Shown piece by piece: positions 15,081 through 26,437 of a DNA stretch of 64,000 bases; position 1 is the stretch's first letter, and each line of letters begins with the position of its first letter. Source of the DNA: Argentina anserina (lineage: Eukaryota > Streptophyta > Magnoliopsida > Rosales > Rosaceae); the NCBI RefSeq assembly GCF_933775445.1, contig NC_065875.1:25543555-25607554 (forward strand). The letters are read 5' to 3'. Made by a program: the position numbers and the translations under genes. The notes beneath the pieces were generated by a model that was given only the letters and a program-made list of their open reading frames with translations, was not told where the DNA came from and made no database searches.

Positions 15081-16319
15081 ACTCGTAGAGGTTTTCTTCA
15101 TATATTTCAAGTCCCAATTATAAACATGCAAGAATAATAATGGAAGATCACATAATATAAAATGATGACATTGAGCTTACGTAACGAAGAGAGGGAAATA
15201 ATTAATGAGAGAAATGAAGTATCACTCGCTGGAGGTTAAGTCTCACTACCTCCCATCCTCCTGACAAATACATTTAATTTTCAACAAAACTCTGTCTGAA
15301 AAATAAAATATACCACCACTAGCTGTATATAGAATAGTAGATATGGTGTCCACAAATTAATTAGATGAACAAATTAAGCTAGCTGGACCGATTCTATAAA
15401 TAGAAAAGAAAAACTATGGGAAGCTAAGAAAATGAATTCTCAGACTCCCGTCCATGATATATTTTGAGATTGATAAACTGCCTATATATGCATGTATACA
15501 TGATACATCCATGCAGAATATACTACATATATATATATATATATAACATTCTACAAGGTATATATTTTGGATCTGCATAATGCCTATATATTTCGGCTGC
15601 CGCACGTTATACCGCCGCGTATAGCAAAATTTCCCATATAATTCTTGTTTTGTTATAGCTAGTCACCAATATATATACAGATATTGATGATGGGAAATAT
15701 ATGCTTCAGAGGTTGGTAGTTGATCGGATTAAATATTATTACTATTACGTATATATGCACGTGATTTAGCAGAGATATATCCCAGTCGACCCGCTACCTA
15801 AACATTTCCCGTTATTGTCTCCATCATCAATATCATGAACACGCACTTCATGTTCGTCCTGATCCAGCAGACTTCGCCATAACTTTGCTGTCCCTAGCTC
15901 GCGAGCTCAATACACTATAATGTCTTCGTTATTGATTTCCCCAATTTATTACCATTTATATCTCTCTGCAAGTAGCCACCTCAGCTGCCGTTCCTCTTCT
16001 CCGGGGACTTTACCATCTCATGATCACTTTCAAATCATTATTAGACAATGTATATATGCTTCTCGATCGGATGACATCACTTCCATGAATATTTGGCAAT
16101 AATGGCCTACCTTCTTTATGGTTTCATTTGAATGTACAGTGCACTAGCTCGTCTCACTGTTTGTTTTTTTCTTTCCGATCAGTTTATCCGGTTTCTCCCT
16201 TATAAGCTTACAAGTCTTATTCAAATTACTCACTTGCTAATCATGAGACGAAAACAAAGACTGCTCTCTTGCTAATATATATCACAAGCATGTCATACAA
16301 TTATATTATAATCCATGAC
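15081..16319. other. AT-rich intergenic DNA upstream of WOX
   Basis: Contains short TA tracts (for example near 15525-15545), and no coding or structural element was recognised. It separates the parental duplicate copy from the second copy and may include WOX regulatory sequence. Confidence 0.4.
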
Positions 16320-16565
16320 AAGCTAGGGTTCCCCTTGTTTAGAGATCCGGATAACTCCGTCCTAGCTACAAGAAACAAACAGTTTGGACTACAAGGAGCC
16401 CTCTCCTGCGGCACGGATTGGAAAGGCACACACATTACCACCTTTTAGTATGCAATAAACAAGTTGGATCTAGGCATTCAAGAATGAATATTTATGGCTA
16501 AATATATGCAATTATTTGAAGAGGAAAAAAGCATTTTCAACGGTAAAGTTTTTTCTTGCTTGAGC
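16320..16565. repeat. Dispersed repeat, also at 48440-48720
   Basis: This block matches 48440-48720 in collinear order: an AAACAGTTTGGAC-type start; GAGCCCTCTCCTGCGGCACGG against CAGCCCTGTCCACGGCATGG; a CACACACA tract; GCAATAAACAAGTTGGATCTAGGCATTCAAGA against a close copy; and a shared TTTATGGCTA and AAAAAGCAT end. It lies immediately left of the second duplicate copy. Its nature (old transposon fragment or duplicated single-copy DNA) is unknown. Confidence 0.65.
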
Positions 16566-16694
16566 ATGTAAATACAACGCGTCTATATATATGATCAAAG
16601 AGTTATAAGCGAATTAGCAAAATAGGGTTAACCAACACTTTAATACCCTAATCTATCAAGTACGCGTAAGTATGAAAAATTGTTTCAATTATTT

Positions 16695-17011
16695 AGACAT
16701 ATATAATGGTAGGAGAAAAACGCTACCTCTGCACGACAAAATTATAACATGGTTTACGTCTCACTTTATTGATCAGTTTATGTTTGTTGGCTGGCTGTCT
16801 GTTCTCTTTTAGTTGTAGGGATTTAAGACATTAATTGTCTATGACCTCTGTCCAACTTAGAGACCGTAGCTGATTTTTTTTTTTAGGTTTCTTGTAGCTG
16901 TAAACTTGTTAAATATATCCTAAAGACTATGGCCGGTTTAATCCTGAACCTGGATTCGGCGGAATGTGGCATGCGCCAGATCGAGCTCTATCATCTTTGT
17001 ATCTTAACATG
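16695..17011 (+). pseudogene. Decayed 3' end of a PhyH gene (intron 8 plus last exon remnant)
   Basis: The block around 16697-16860 follows the order of the PhyH intron 8 sequence at 10887-11010. At 16946-17000 the sequence CCTGGATTCGGCGGAATGTGG corresponds to the last PhyH exon and its acceptor (CCAGGATTCGGCGGAAGGTGG at 11104), but the coding part has diverged and lost its reading frame. No earlier PhyH exons are present, so the duplication breakpoint lay inside intron 8 and this copy was never a complete gene. Confidence 0.75.
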
Positions 17012-17506
17012 ATCTTTAAGTGGCAGAAATATATACTACAGATAATCAGAATGAGGGTCGTGCATCTAGTAATAGCCACAAGATCTGAGTGATTGAGTAC
17101 GTGTTGTGTGCGGATGCCGGATGGTCAGAATTAACATGTAATAGAATGAGTAAACAAGGGGATGAGTCGTATAACTTGCCCTGGCATTCATGGTACTAGA
17201 TCGGAAGTAGGTAATCCTTCCATCACTTCATCAGATTTTTGCCGTCATTGACGATTAAGTATTTATCGCTGAATTATTTGTACCCGCCACCCCCTTCAAA
17301 TTTCAACCGCACGTATTGGATTTGATTATATAACCCTTGAGGCCTTAGACCTTGGATTAGCACAAATGTTGGAATAAAGGGACTTAAAAATCGGATGTTC
17401 ATGAGATAGTTCAAGAAATGTAAAATGAAATGTAAAAATAGCTTGTTGTAAACTGTTAATTTGACATTGACAAAAACAGATGATGGAATAAACCATAAGG
17501 GCTGGC
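17012..17506. other. Second duplicate copy, non-coding
   Basis: Diverged copy of the PhyH-WOX spacer (for example ATAGAATGAGTAAACAAGG at about 17140 against 12031). No intact ORF with family resemblance is seen. Confidence 0.5.
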
Positions 17507-17705
17507 TGTAGACATCGAGGATTTAGGAATGGAAGGCTACAGACTATGAAGGCTAGGGTTTTCATTTTGAGACTATTTAGGGTTGTAGACATCGAGGATT
17601 TAGGAATGGAAGGCTACAGACTATGAAGGGTAGGGTTTTCATTTTGAGACTATTTAGGGTTGTAGACATCGAGGTTTTAAGAATGGAAGGCTACATACTA
17701 TTAGC
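17507..17705. repeat. 77-bp tandem repeat, about 2.6 copies
   Basis: Units begin TGTAGACATCGAGG at 17507, 17584 and 17661, an exact 77-bp period. The first two units are nearly identical (one C/G difference in GAAGGSTAGGG); the third is partial and more diverged. This expansion is within the second copy of the duplicated segment. Confidence 0.92.
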
Positions 17706-18161
17706 TCTCTCTCTCTCTGTAGAGTTCGTATATGTATTACATGTACGTGTTTTGATCCAATTATTGGTGGAGTCGTCATTGTCCGGCATGCGCAATCCTA
17801 ATTCGTTGGTGTTAAATCTATCTAAATTTTGGAAGCCGTCGTCAATAATATATGTGTACGTATACCCTGTGTCGACATAAAGTGGTGACCCCCAGCGCGT
17901 GCACACATACATATACTGATATACAGAACTTCTGTTAATCAGCGTGACGCAATATTCTGCAAAATTACCCAACTATTTTGTCGCATGCATGGTACGTACA
18001 ATACTACAATTAGAGACAATGTAGGACCAGGCTAATCTGGAGAACGATCTTGACATATGAGAGGTTACTATTCTTGCATATGTATTGACCTTTCATTTTC
18101 AATGGACCTCCAAATCCCATATGGAGTCTACAGAAATAGAAGAGATCGGGTAGCAAACTAG
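17706..18161. other. Second duplicate copy, 3' flank of WOX pseudogene region
   Basis: Non-coding DNA that matches 13100-13330, including CCTTTCATTTTCAATGGACC at about 18090. It ends at the ACTAG target site (18157-18161) of the solo LTR C. A short CT tract lies at 17705-17720. Confidence 0.55.
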
Positions 18162-18834
18162 TGTAGAACGAGAATCTGAAAATAAATAAAAATACAGACA
18201 TGTGTACAAATAAAATGTAATTTATTGAATATCAAGCGCGGGGTTACAATCTTTGTGAACTCCTCTGATTCTATCTCCGTATGTAACTTGGCTCAAGGGT
18301 GACGTGTACTTGATCTTGAGAATTTGAGTTTGATTTGGATTTGAATTTGATGAAGAACGAGCGATTTGGGCGCTTGACGATTCTTTGTGGACTTAAGTTT
18401 GGATTTGGATTTGATGAAGAACGAGCGATTTGGTGGCTTGATGATTCTTCGTGGATTTGATGATCTTCGTGGACTTAAGAGACTTCGGGATTTGTCGAGA
18501 GTGATCTTGCTCAAGTGATGTAATAACCCCAATTTTTCAAACAATATTTGATTTGAAATAATTCTATAAAGTTTTGAAATTCATTTAAATTGAATTTGAT
18601 TTGTTGCAAACGTTACGAAACGGAAACGGAAACGTTCCGAGAACGTTTATTAAGAAAACGTTACGTTTCCGAACGAATTTATCGACTTTTATTTTGTCGC
18701 TCGGTTGCGAAAACTTTCTTCACGGAAGTTGTAGAGCTCGTCGATACGAGTTCGGGAACATGTGACACGTTCGAATCGGACGTCGGATGTAAAAGTTATT
18801 AACGATAGAAGTTAGTTTCCGATTTGGAAACGGG

Positions 18835-18843
18835 TATAAATAG
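18835..18843 (+). promoter_or_regulatory. LTR promoter TATA box, element A
   Basis: TATAAATAG, 317 bp into the LTR. The same position in element G reads TATAAAAAG (51815-51823), and solo LTRs B and D carry TATAAATAG and TATAAAAGG at the equivalent place, so the motif is conserved across the family. Confidence 0.75.
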
Positions 18844-19796
18844 AATAGTTTGTGAATTAGAGTTTCCAATTCAGGAAACCCTTCTCTTTTGTTTCGCCGC
18901 CTCCCTTTCTCTCTCCCTCCCTCGCGACTCTCTCTCCCCTACCTCTCCTTCCAAGCCGGCGATTTCCCTCCAATCGCCTCCGTGCTCAACACCGCCGGTG
19001 TCACAGAGACCGCGTGACCACGACGCAGCGATCGGTAGTAGCGGCGACGCACCCCGAGCGGGGATCGAGCAACACCGACGGAGCTTGACCTCGGGATCTT
19101 CGAGTTCGACGTGGCCGGCATCGCAGGAGCTCGGCGCCACCACCACGACCTCGCCCCTTCCTCCGCGACGCGAACCTACCCACGGGAGACTCACCTCGAG
19201 CAGCGGCGCCATCGATCATCCTTCCTCCGAAACCGAGTCTCACGGCGACTTTTGGAGCTACATCGAGGGAATCCGACGGTCCAAAACGTCGATAGAGGTA
19301 ATGAATAGCTTCGACTAATTGTTGTGATGGTTGATGATGATTGTTGGAACTTTTTGGTTGGATTTGAGGAGATCGGGGGTTGATGAACGCCGCCGCTTTA
19401 GGCGGCGCGTGTGGAAGTATGGGGTGGTGTAGGGGCGGCCTAAGGCCGGAGGGAAGGAGAGGGGAGAAAGTAGGAGAGATTCGAGGTAGCGGTGGCGTGC
19501 TACGCGCCGCGGTTAGCCTCGGCGCGTGGGCCCCACGCGCGGGCCGCCGGAGGTGGCGCGTGTGCCACACGCGCCGCCACGTGCGGTGGTGCGAACAATT
19601 TCGACAGAAGGGCATTTTAGTAATTTAATGTGTACGGTAAATGTAAATGTAATTTTATTTACTACGGTAAATGTAATTAAATTTTACCTTCGGTAAATGT
19701 AAATATTAATTACTTTCAGTAAATGTGAAAAGTAATTTTGTAAAAGGGTAAATTAGTAAATTTTATTTACTGAATTTGTATTTACATTTAAATCGT

Positions 19797-20050
19797 ACGT
19801 ATACGTACAAAAATACGTATTAATATTTATACGTACAGAAATACGTATTAATATTTATACGTACAGAAATACGTATTAATATTTATACGTACAGAAATAC
19901 GTATTAATATTTATATGTACAGAAATACGTATATAATATTTATACGTACAGAAATATGTATATAATAACTATACGTACAGAAATACGTATATAATATTTA
20001 TACGTACAGAAATACGTATATATTATTTATACTTACAGAAATACGTATTA
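19797..20050 (+). repeat. 28-bp minisatellite in LTR of element A
   Basis: About nine units of roughly 28 bp, core TATACGTACAGAAATACGTA, each with paired TACGTA palindromes. An identical array is in the 3' LTR (about 27729-27982). Units differ by a few bases. Solo LTRs of the family keep only two or three degenerate units. Confidence 0.9.
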
Positions 20051-21632
20051 ATTGAGTATTGTACAGTAACCGTGAATAATGAACAGTGAACAGTAACTTC
20101 GAAAAACCCGAAAATTGCTGAACAGTAATCGATTTTTACTGTTTCGGCATTTAAAGGTTTACGAAACGATTCTAAATTCTTTTCTTATATTTTCAAGGTG
20201 ATCATTAAATCGAGGAAAGGAATTATCGGCGGAAATTGTGGAATTACGCTCGAGTCAATAAAGTGAGTAAAATCTCACTGAATTTACGAATCTACCCTCG
20301 TGGTGATTCAACTTTTTGCAAGTGTGTTTATCAAATGAATTATAACATGTATATAATTTAGTGGACTACATATATATAGTATAATGGTAATAGGTACATA
20401 ATATATATATAGTTCATTAAATTACGTACTGTTATTAATTCATTAAAAATAGTCATTTCGGTGACGGAAAATTGAGCATGAGTATGTGAGAATATTGTAC
20501 GTAATTCTTCAGGTGTTTATGAAATATGACATGTATAGGATATAGTGGACTATGTATATATTGTATAAATGGTAATAAATACGAATATATATAGTTTGCT
20601 ATATAGTATACTGTTATGATTTTTATTGTGGTGATATCATGAAAGTTTTAAAGCGTACAATATGATGAGTGATTATTGTACATGATTTTATCACGGAGAA
20701 TGTAATAAAATTGTGAGTTGTCTTCGGACGTGATGTGTGGTACAATATGATGTGTGATTATTGTACGTGTTTTTAACATTGAGGTTGTTAAAATGTGATT
20801 TGTCTTCGGACGTGATTTTGGTACAATATGATGTGAGATTATTGTACGTGTGTAGCAAGTCAGAACCTAGCCTTTGGCCGGGCGAAAGTTACGATACAGT
20901 TAGAGCTCTAGTCTGTCTGCCTTAGTACTGCATGCGAGGTAACGGGTGGTTATCTGCTCATGGGTACTCGGTGTATTTTGGATGTTGGGTAGCGGGTGGC
21001 TATCCAATATCAACGGTGTATTACGAGAGGGGTAACAGATGTGTACCAGCGTTCTTGGTACCCGTATTATAAATGCATTGGGTAACCAGAAGGGTTACTT
21101 AATTTCCTCATGAGCCTTTTATTTCATATTTCTTTGGGTCAACCAGATGGGCTGACCATTGGCTCATGGGGGCATTTATATTTGTTGTTTTGTGATCTTT
21201 CGTATATATTGATATGCGAACTGTATTGTGATTTTACTCATACGAGCTATAAGCTTACCGGGTTTGTGTTTACAATCCCGGTGCACCAATTCGATGGTGT
21301 AGGGGATAATTCTGCAGGTGCTGATTAGTGGAGGTTGAGTGACGACTACAGAGGCTCGAAGTCGTCCGGATCCTACTTGTGGTGAGATTTTAGCATGGAT
21401 TCGTGTGTGAGGATTTGTGTATTTTCATTTGTGAGATTTGTGAGAATTATTACATTTCCATTTGTGTATGGATTATAAATTGGGTTGTAATAATTGGTTG
21501 TCTGAGTTGTATTGAGAACTCAGAATTGATCCGCTGTTACACTTAAATGATTTCGATTTATTTGAGATTATTTGTGTTTAACGACTTTAGAATTTTGAGT
21601 TTTTAGGCTCGAAATTTTGGGGTCGTTACAGT

Positions 21633-21644
21633 TGGTATCAGAGC
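21633..21644 (+). other. Primer-binding site, element A
   Basis: TGGTATCAGAGC two bases after the 5' LTR, complementary to the 3' end of plant initiator tRNA-Met, the usual primer for this group. Confidence 0.92.
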
Positions 21645-21918
21645 CTAAGTGCGTATTTAGCGATTATCAATACCATCCGGGAGCGATGATCCGACTGCAG
21701 GCGGGCTCCCATCACATGCTCCTCGGTATTGATATGTCGTTGGGTACGCGAGAGTGTTTTAGGAGCCATACCTAATGGTTTGGTCCTCCGAGAAGTATCG
21801 TGATGATACTTCCATGATTCATCTTATCCGGAAATTTCATGTTGATACCTATTGAATCTGTTTTAGTTGAATTCGAGATTTCACAAGTATTGACTAAGTG
21901 TTTCGTTGTTTGAAGGTG

Positions 21919-24900
21919 ATGAACGCTGATAAGGGCCGAGGACAGGGCCGAGGACGGGCGAGAGGACGTGGTCGAGGTAGGACCGCGGGCCGAGTCCGCA
22001 ACGTGGAGAACCTTTATGAGGAGGCTGCTCCACAGGTAGAGCGGGTAGGCCGAGGTCGAGGTAGGGCCACAGGTCGAGTCCGCAACGTGGAGAACCTCTA
22101 TGAGGAGGCTGCTCCGCAGGAGGAGCAGGATGAGCCAGCTCCTGCGGTTAGAGATGACGGTCGAGTGTTGAAGCTGATCAAGGATATTAGTGCACTGTCA
22201 GCTCCGACATTTCATGGGGGACTAGATCACATGGTAGCTGACCATTGGGTCGAGGGTATGGAGACTTATTTTGAGTTGATGGAGTGCACAGAGATTGAGA
22301 AGAGAAAGATAGCTACATTCTTTCTCAAGGGTGATGCTCTAGATTGTGGAAGAGCATGAAACAGACTGTGGATGTGTCTACATTCACATGGGGAGATTTC
22401 ACCACCATATTCCAAGAGAAGTATTTTCCAGCCTCAGTACAGGAGGACTTAGAGTTGGAGTTTCTGGCATTGGTACAGGGAGACATGACCATTAGAGAGT
22501 ATGATGCTCGATTCTCGCAACTGTATCGGTATGTCAGGCATATGGGTGCGACTGCTTTAGCTCAGAAGTATCTACGTGGGCTGAAACAAGAGTACAAGAC
22601 CATGATATCAGTCATTTGCCTGACTTCACGGGAGCAGATATTTGAGAGTGCTATGAGTTTGGAGCAAGCAGAGAAGACTCGAGCAGGTGATGTGGGGAAC
22701 AGAGATGCGAAGGGGAAAGGCAAGGCAGTCTATACAGGCAGCGAGCACTCAGGACCGAAGGATAGGTCATGGAAGAGGCCAAGACCCCACTATCAGGCCC
22801 CGACAAGGGCGCCACCCTTAGCCATCAGAGCAGCGCCAGTCAGACCATTAGCAGCAGTGAGGTGTTATAGCTGCAATGAGATGGGACATTACGCCTCAGC
22901 ATGTCCGAAACCGAAGAGAGCAGGCTGCCACCGGTGCGGGCAAGTGGGACACATAGCTCGAGATTGTACCCGACCACTTCCGGGTAGACAGGAACGGTCG
23001 CAGAGACAGCTACCAGCGGGCCAAGCTAGAGTGTTCGCAGTGGGTCAGCGAGACACAGGGGTGGAAGGTACATTATCACTTTTTGACTACCTTGCTAGAG
23101 TGTTGTTTGATACGGGAGCATCACATTCATTCATTGCTAGTTCAGTAGTGGAGATGCTAGGATTGATTCCTACACCTCTCGGGGACGCCTTATGTGTCAC
23201 TTCACCCCTTGGAGTGTCACTTGAGCTAGAGACAATCTGCAAAGCTTGTCCTATATTGATTGGAAGTAGAGAGTTCTCTGCTTCGTTGATTGTGATTCCG
23301 GACCACACTTATGATGTGATCTTGGGGATTGATTGGTTGAGACCACAGCATGCTGTGATTGATTGTTTTGACATGGTAGTGTCCTTTCATAGACCCGGAG
23401 AGCCAGTGTTTCGTTATCGTTGCCTCAAGTCTGATAACGCCATGAGATCAGGAGTTTTGGCACATGTGGAGTCAGTGGATCAGAAAGTATCTATCGCAGA
23501 CATTGTGATAGTATCGGAGTTTGGTGAAGTATTCCAAGAGATACCGGGGCTGCCACCTCGAAGAGTGGTAGATTTCTGCATTGATGTAGTACCCGGTACA
23601 GCACCTGTGTCAAAGGCGCCATATAGAATGGGGCAGAATGAACTTAAGGAGTTGAAGGTGCAGATTGATGAGCTATTAGACCAAGGGTTCATTAGACCTA
23701 GTGTTTCACCTTGGGGAGCACCTGTCTTGTTCGTAAAGAAGAAAGATGGTTCTCTGCGGTTATGTGTGGACTACAGAGAGCTGAACAAGGTGACCATCAA
23801 GAATAGGTATCCCTTACCTAGGATTGATGACTTGTTCGATCAGCTCAAAGGTGCTACAGTGTTCTCTAAGATTGATTTGAGATCCGGTTATCATCAACTC
23901 AGAGTGAAGGAAGAAGATATATCGAAGACAGCCTTCAGGACCCGGTATGGACATTATGAGTTTGTCGTCATGCCATTTGGTCTAACGAATGCACCAGCAG
24001 TCTTCATGAGTTTGATGAACCAAGTATTTAGTCCGTACTTGGATGAGTTCGTAGTGGTGTTTGTGGATGATATTCTGATATACTCCAAGACACGAGAAGA
24101 ACATGTGGTGCACTTGAGAACAGTGTTGCAGACTTTGAAGGAGGCGAGACTGTATGCCAAGCTAGAGAAGTGTGAGTTCTGGAAAGAAGAGGTCAAATTC
24201 CTTGGTCATGTTGTTTCAAAAGATGGAGTACTAGTGGACCCGTCAAAGGTAGAGGCAGTGAAGAATTGGAGTCGTCCAAAGAACCCTACAGAGATACGTA
24301 GTTTCCTCGGTTTGGCAGGATACTACAGGAGGTTTATTGAGGGGTTTTCTAGTATTGCATCTTCATTGACCAAGTTGACCAAGAAAGATACTCCGTTCGT
24401 GTGGACGGATGCATGTGAGGAAGCATTCAACAAACTAAAGACTAGACTGACCACAGCTCCAGTGTTGACGATTCCCTCTAGTGGTGGTGGCTATGTCATT
24501 TACAGTGATGCTTCACTCCAGGGTTGGGTTGTGTGTTGATGCAGCATGGAGGAGTCGTTGCATATGGCTCGAGACAGTTGAAGATGCATGAGAAGAATTA
24601 TCCGACACACGACCTAGAGCTTGCGGCAGTTGTATTTGCCCTGAAGATTTGGAGACATTACTTGTATGGTGAGAAATTTCAACTCTTTTCAGATCATAAG
24701 AGTTTGAAGTACTTGTTCTCACAGAAGGAGCTGAATATGAGGCAGAGGAGGTGGATGGAACTCCTCAAGGACTATGACTTCACATTAGAGTACCACCCGG
24801 GGAAGGCAAATGTGGTGGCTGATGCCTTGAGCAGAAAACCGAGAGGAGTAGTAGCTTCACTTATGGTCCAGGAATGGTTCATGCTAGAAGCTGCATCAGA

Positions 24901-26410
24901 GTTTGATTTGGTACCATCGGGAGGAGAACCAAGGGTCTTTCTTGGTAGTGTCACAGTGCAACCCACATTGATCACGAGGATCATACAGGGTCAGGCGCAG
25001 GATAGACTCTTACGAGCTAAGTTGGCGGATCTTGTAGTTGATACGCTTGATGGGTGTCCTTCTGAGTGGAGAGTTGGACCCGATGGAGGGTTGAGGTTTG
25101 GGGCAAGATTGTGTGTCCCAGATTGTGATGATCTTCGGGAGGAGGTTCTTCGTACGGCACATCGTTCACGCTATACCGTCCATCCAGGGAACACCAAGAT
25201 GTACAAGGACCTATGCAGACAATTCTGGTGGAACGGTATGAAGAAAGATGTAGCAGAGTTTGTATCGAAGTGCCTTACATGTCAGCAAGTGAAAGCAGAG
25301 CATCAACGACCAGCTGACATGTTGAAACCACTGACTATTCCTCTTTGGAAGTGGGAGCAGATATCTATGGATTTTGTGACCGGGTTGCCTAGATCGAAGA
25401 AGGGTCACGATGCCATATGGGTGATTGTCGATCGATTGACGAAGTCGGCTCATTTTCTTCCAGTGTCAATGAAGTACTCAGTGGACGTGCTTGGGAAACT
25501 ATATGTGGATGAGGTAGTGAGACTTCATGGTGCTCCAGTTTCTATTGTTTCCGATAGAGATGCACGTTTCACTTCGAAGTTCTGGGGTGGTTTGCAGAAG
25601 GCGATGGGCACTACCTTGGATATGAGTACAGCTTTTCACCCTCAGACGGATGGACAGACGGAGAGGGTGAATCAGGTGATGGAAGACATGTTGAGAGCAC
25701 GTGTGTTGGATTTCAAGGGTAGCTGGGAAGATCATTTGAGATTGATTGAGTTTGCCTACAACAACAGCTACCAATCTAGCATTGGCATGGCACCGTATGA
25801 GGCACTTTATGGTAGGCCATGTCGATCTCCGATCTGTTGGGCCGAAGTTGGTGATGAGGCACTGATGGGCCCAGAAGTGGTTCAGGAAACCACTGAGAAG
25901 ATCTCGATCATTCGGGATAGAATCCGGACCGCTCAGAGTAGACAGAAGAGCTATGCAGACCTGAAGAGGAGACATGTGGAGTTTGAGATTGGTGACCATG
26001 TGTTCTTGAAAGTTTCACCTATGAGGGGTGTAGTGAGATTCGGCAAGAAGGGAAAGTTGGCACCGAGGTATGTTGGGCCTTTTGAGATACTTGAGAAAGT
26101 GGGCGAACTAGCATATCGACTAGCCTTGCCTACTAGTATGTCGGGCGTTCACAACGTCTTCCACATTTCCATGCTGAGGAAGTATGTACCAGATGAGTCA
26201 CATGTGATCGATCATAGCACCATTGAAGTGAAGGAAAATGCCACTTTTGTTGTCGAGCCGGTTCGTATCCTGGATAGATCCACTAAGAAGCTACGGAGGA
26301 GAGAAGTTGGGCTAGTCAAGGTGTTGTGGAGTCACCATGATGAGAGTGATGCATCTTGGGAGCTAGAGTCAGACATGATGACCAGATATCCACAGTTGTT
26401 TGTTGAGTGA
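21919..26410 (+). pseudogene. Broken gag-pol polyprotein of element A
   Basis: The reading frame opens at ATG 21919 and is closely similar to the intact frame of element G. It is interrupted by two single-base deletions relative to G: one near 22345 in gag (frame ends at 22359), one near 24524 just after the RNase H motif YSDAS (frame ends at 24539). The three segments are 21919-22359, 22344-24539 and 24524-26410. The middle segment holds two CCHC knuckles ([28 protein letters not shown]), the protease DTGAS and reverse transcriptase [10 protein letters not shown]. The last holds most of RNase H, the integrase HHCC and DDE residues and a chromodomain-like tail. Neither break is at the gag-pol junction, so programmed frameshifting is unlikely; this copy probably cannot make a full polyprotein. 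Confidence 0.93.
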
Positions 26411-26437
26411 GCTTGAATTTCGGGACGAAATTCTTTT

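Larger units (their letters stand above)
18519..21630 (+). repeat. 5' LTR of element A
   Basis: Starts TGTAATAACC and ends GGGTCGTTACA. A TATA motif (TATAAATAG) at 18835-18843 is followed by a GC-rich leader region. GC-rich palindromes lie at 19522-19540 and 19555-19575, a 28-bp minisatellite at 19797-20050, and a hairpin array at 20655-21282. Placement of the R and U5 boundaries is inferred, not seen. Confidence 0.95.

Noticed and set aside
18824..19318. 164-residue ORF in the LTRs of element A (again at 26756-27250) and a different 127-residue ORF in G LTRs (51702-52085, 59523-59906)
   Set aside because: Composition follows the GC-rich leader and CT microsatellite; the A and G ORFs are in non-equivalent frames and are not conserved in solo LTRs. 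Repetition in both LTRs only reflects recent duplication by reverse transcription.
19797..20050. Regular 28-bp repeats as a CRISPR-like array
   Set aside because: Units are contiguous without unique spacers and lie in a plant retrotransposon LTR: a minisatellite.
22300..24560. Programmed frameshifting in element A gag-pol
   Set aside because: The two frame changes lie inside gag and after RNase H, not at the gag-pol junction, and element G has one continuous frame.
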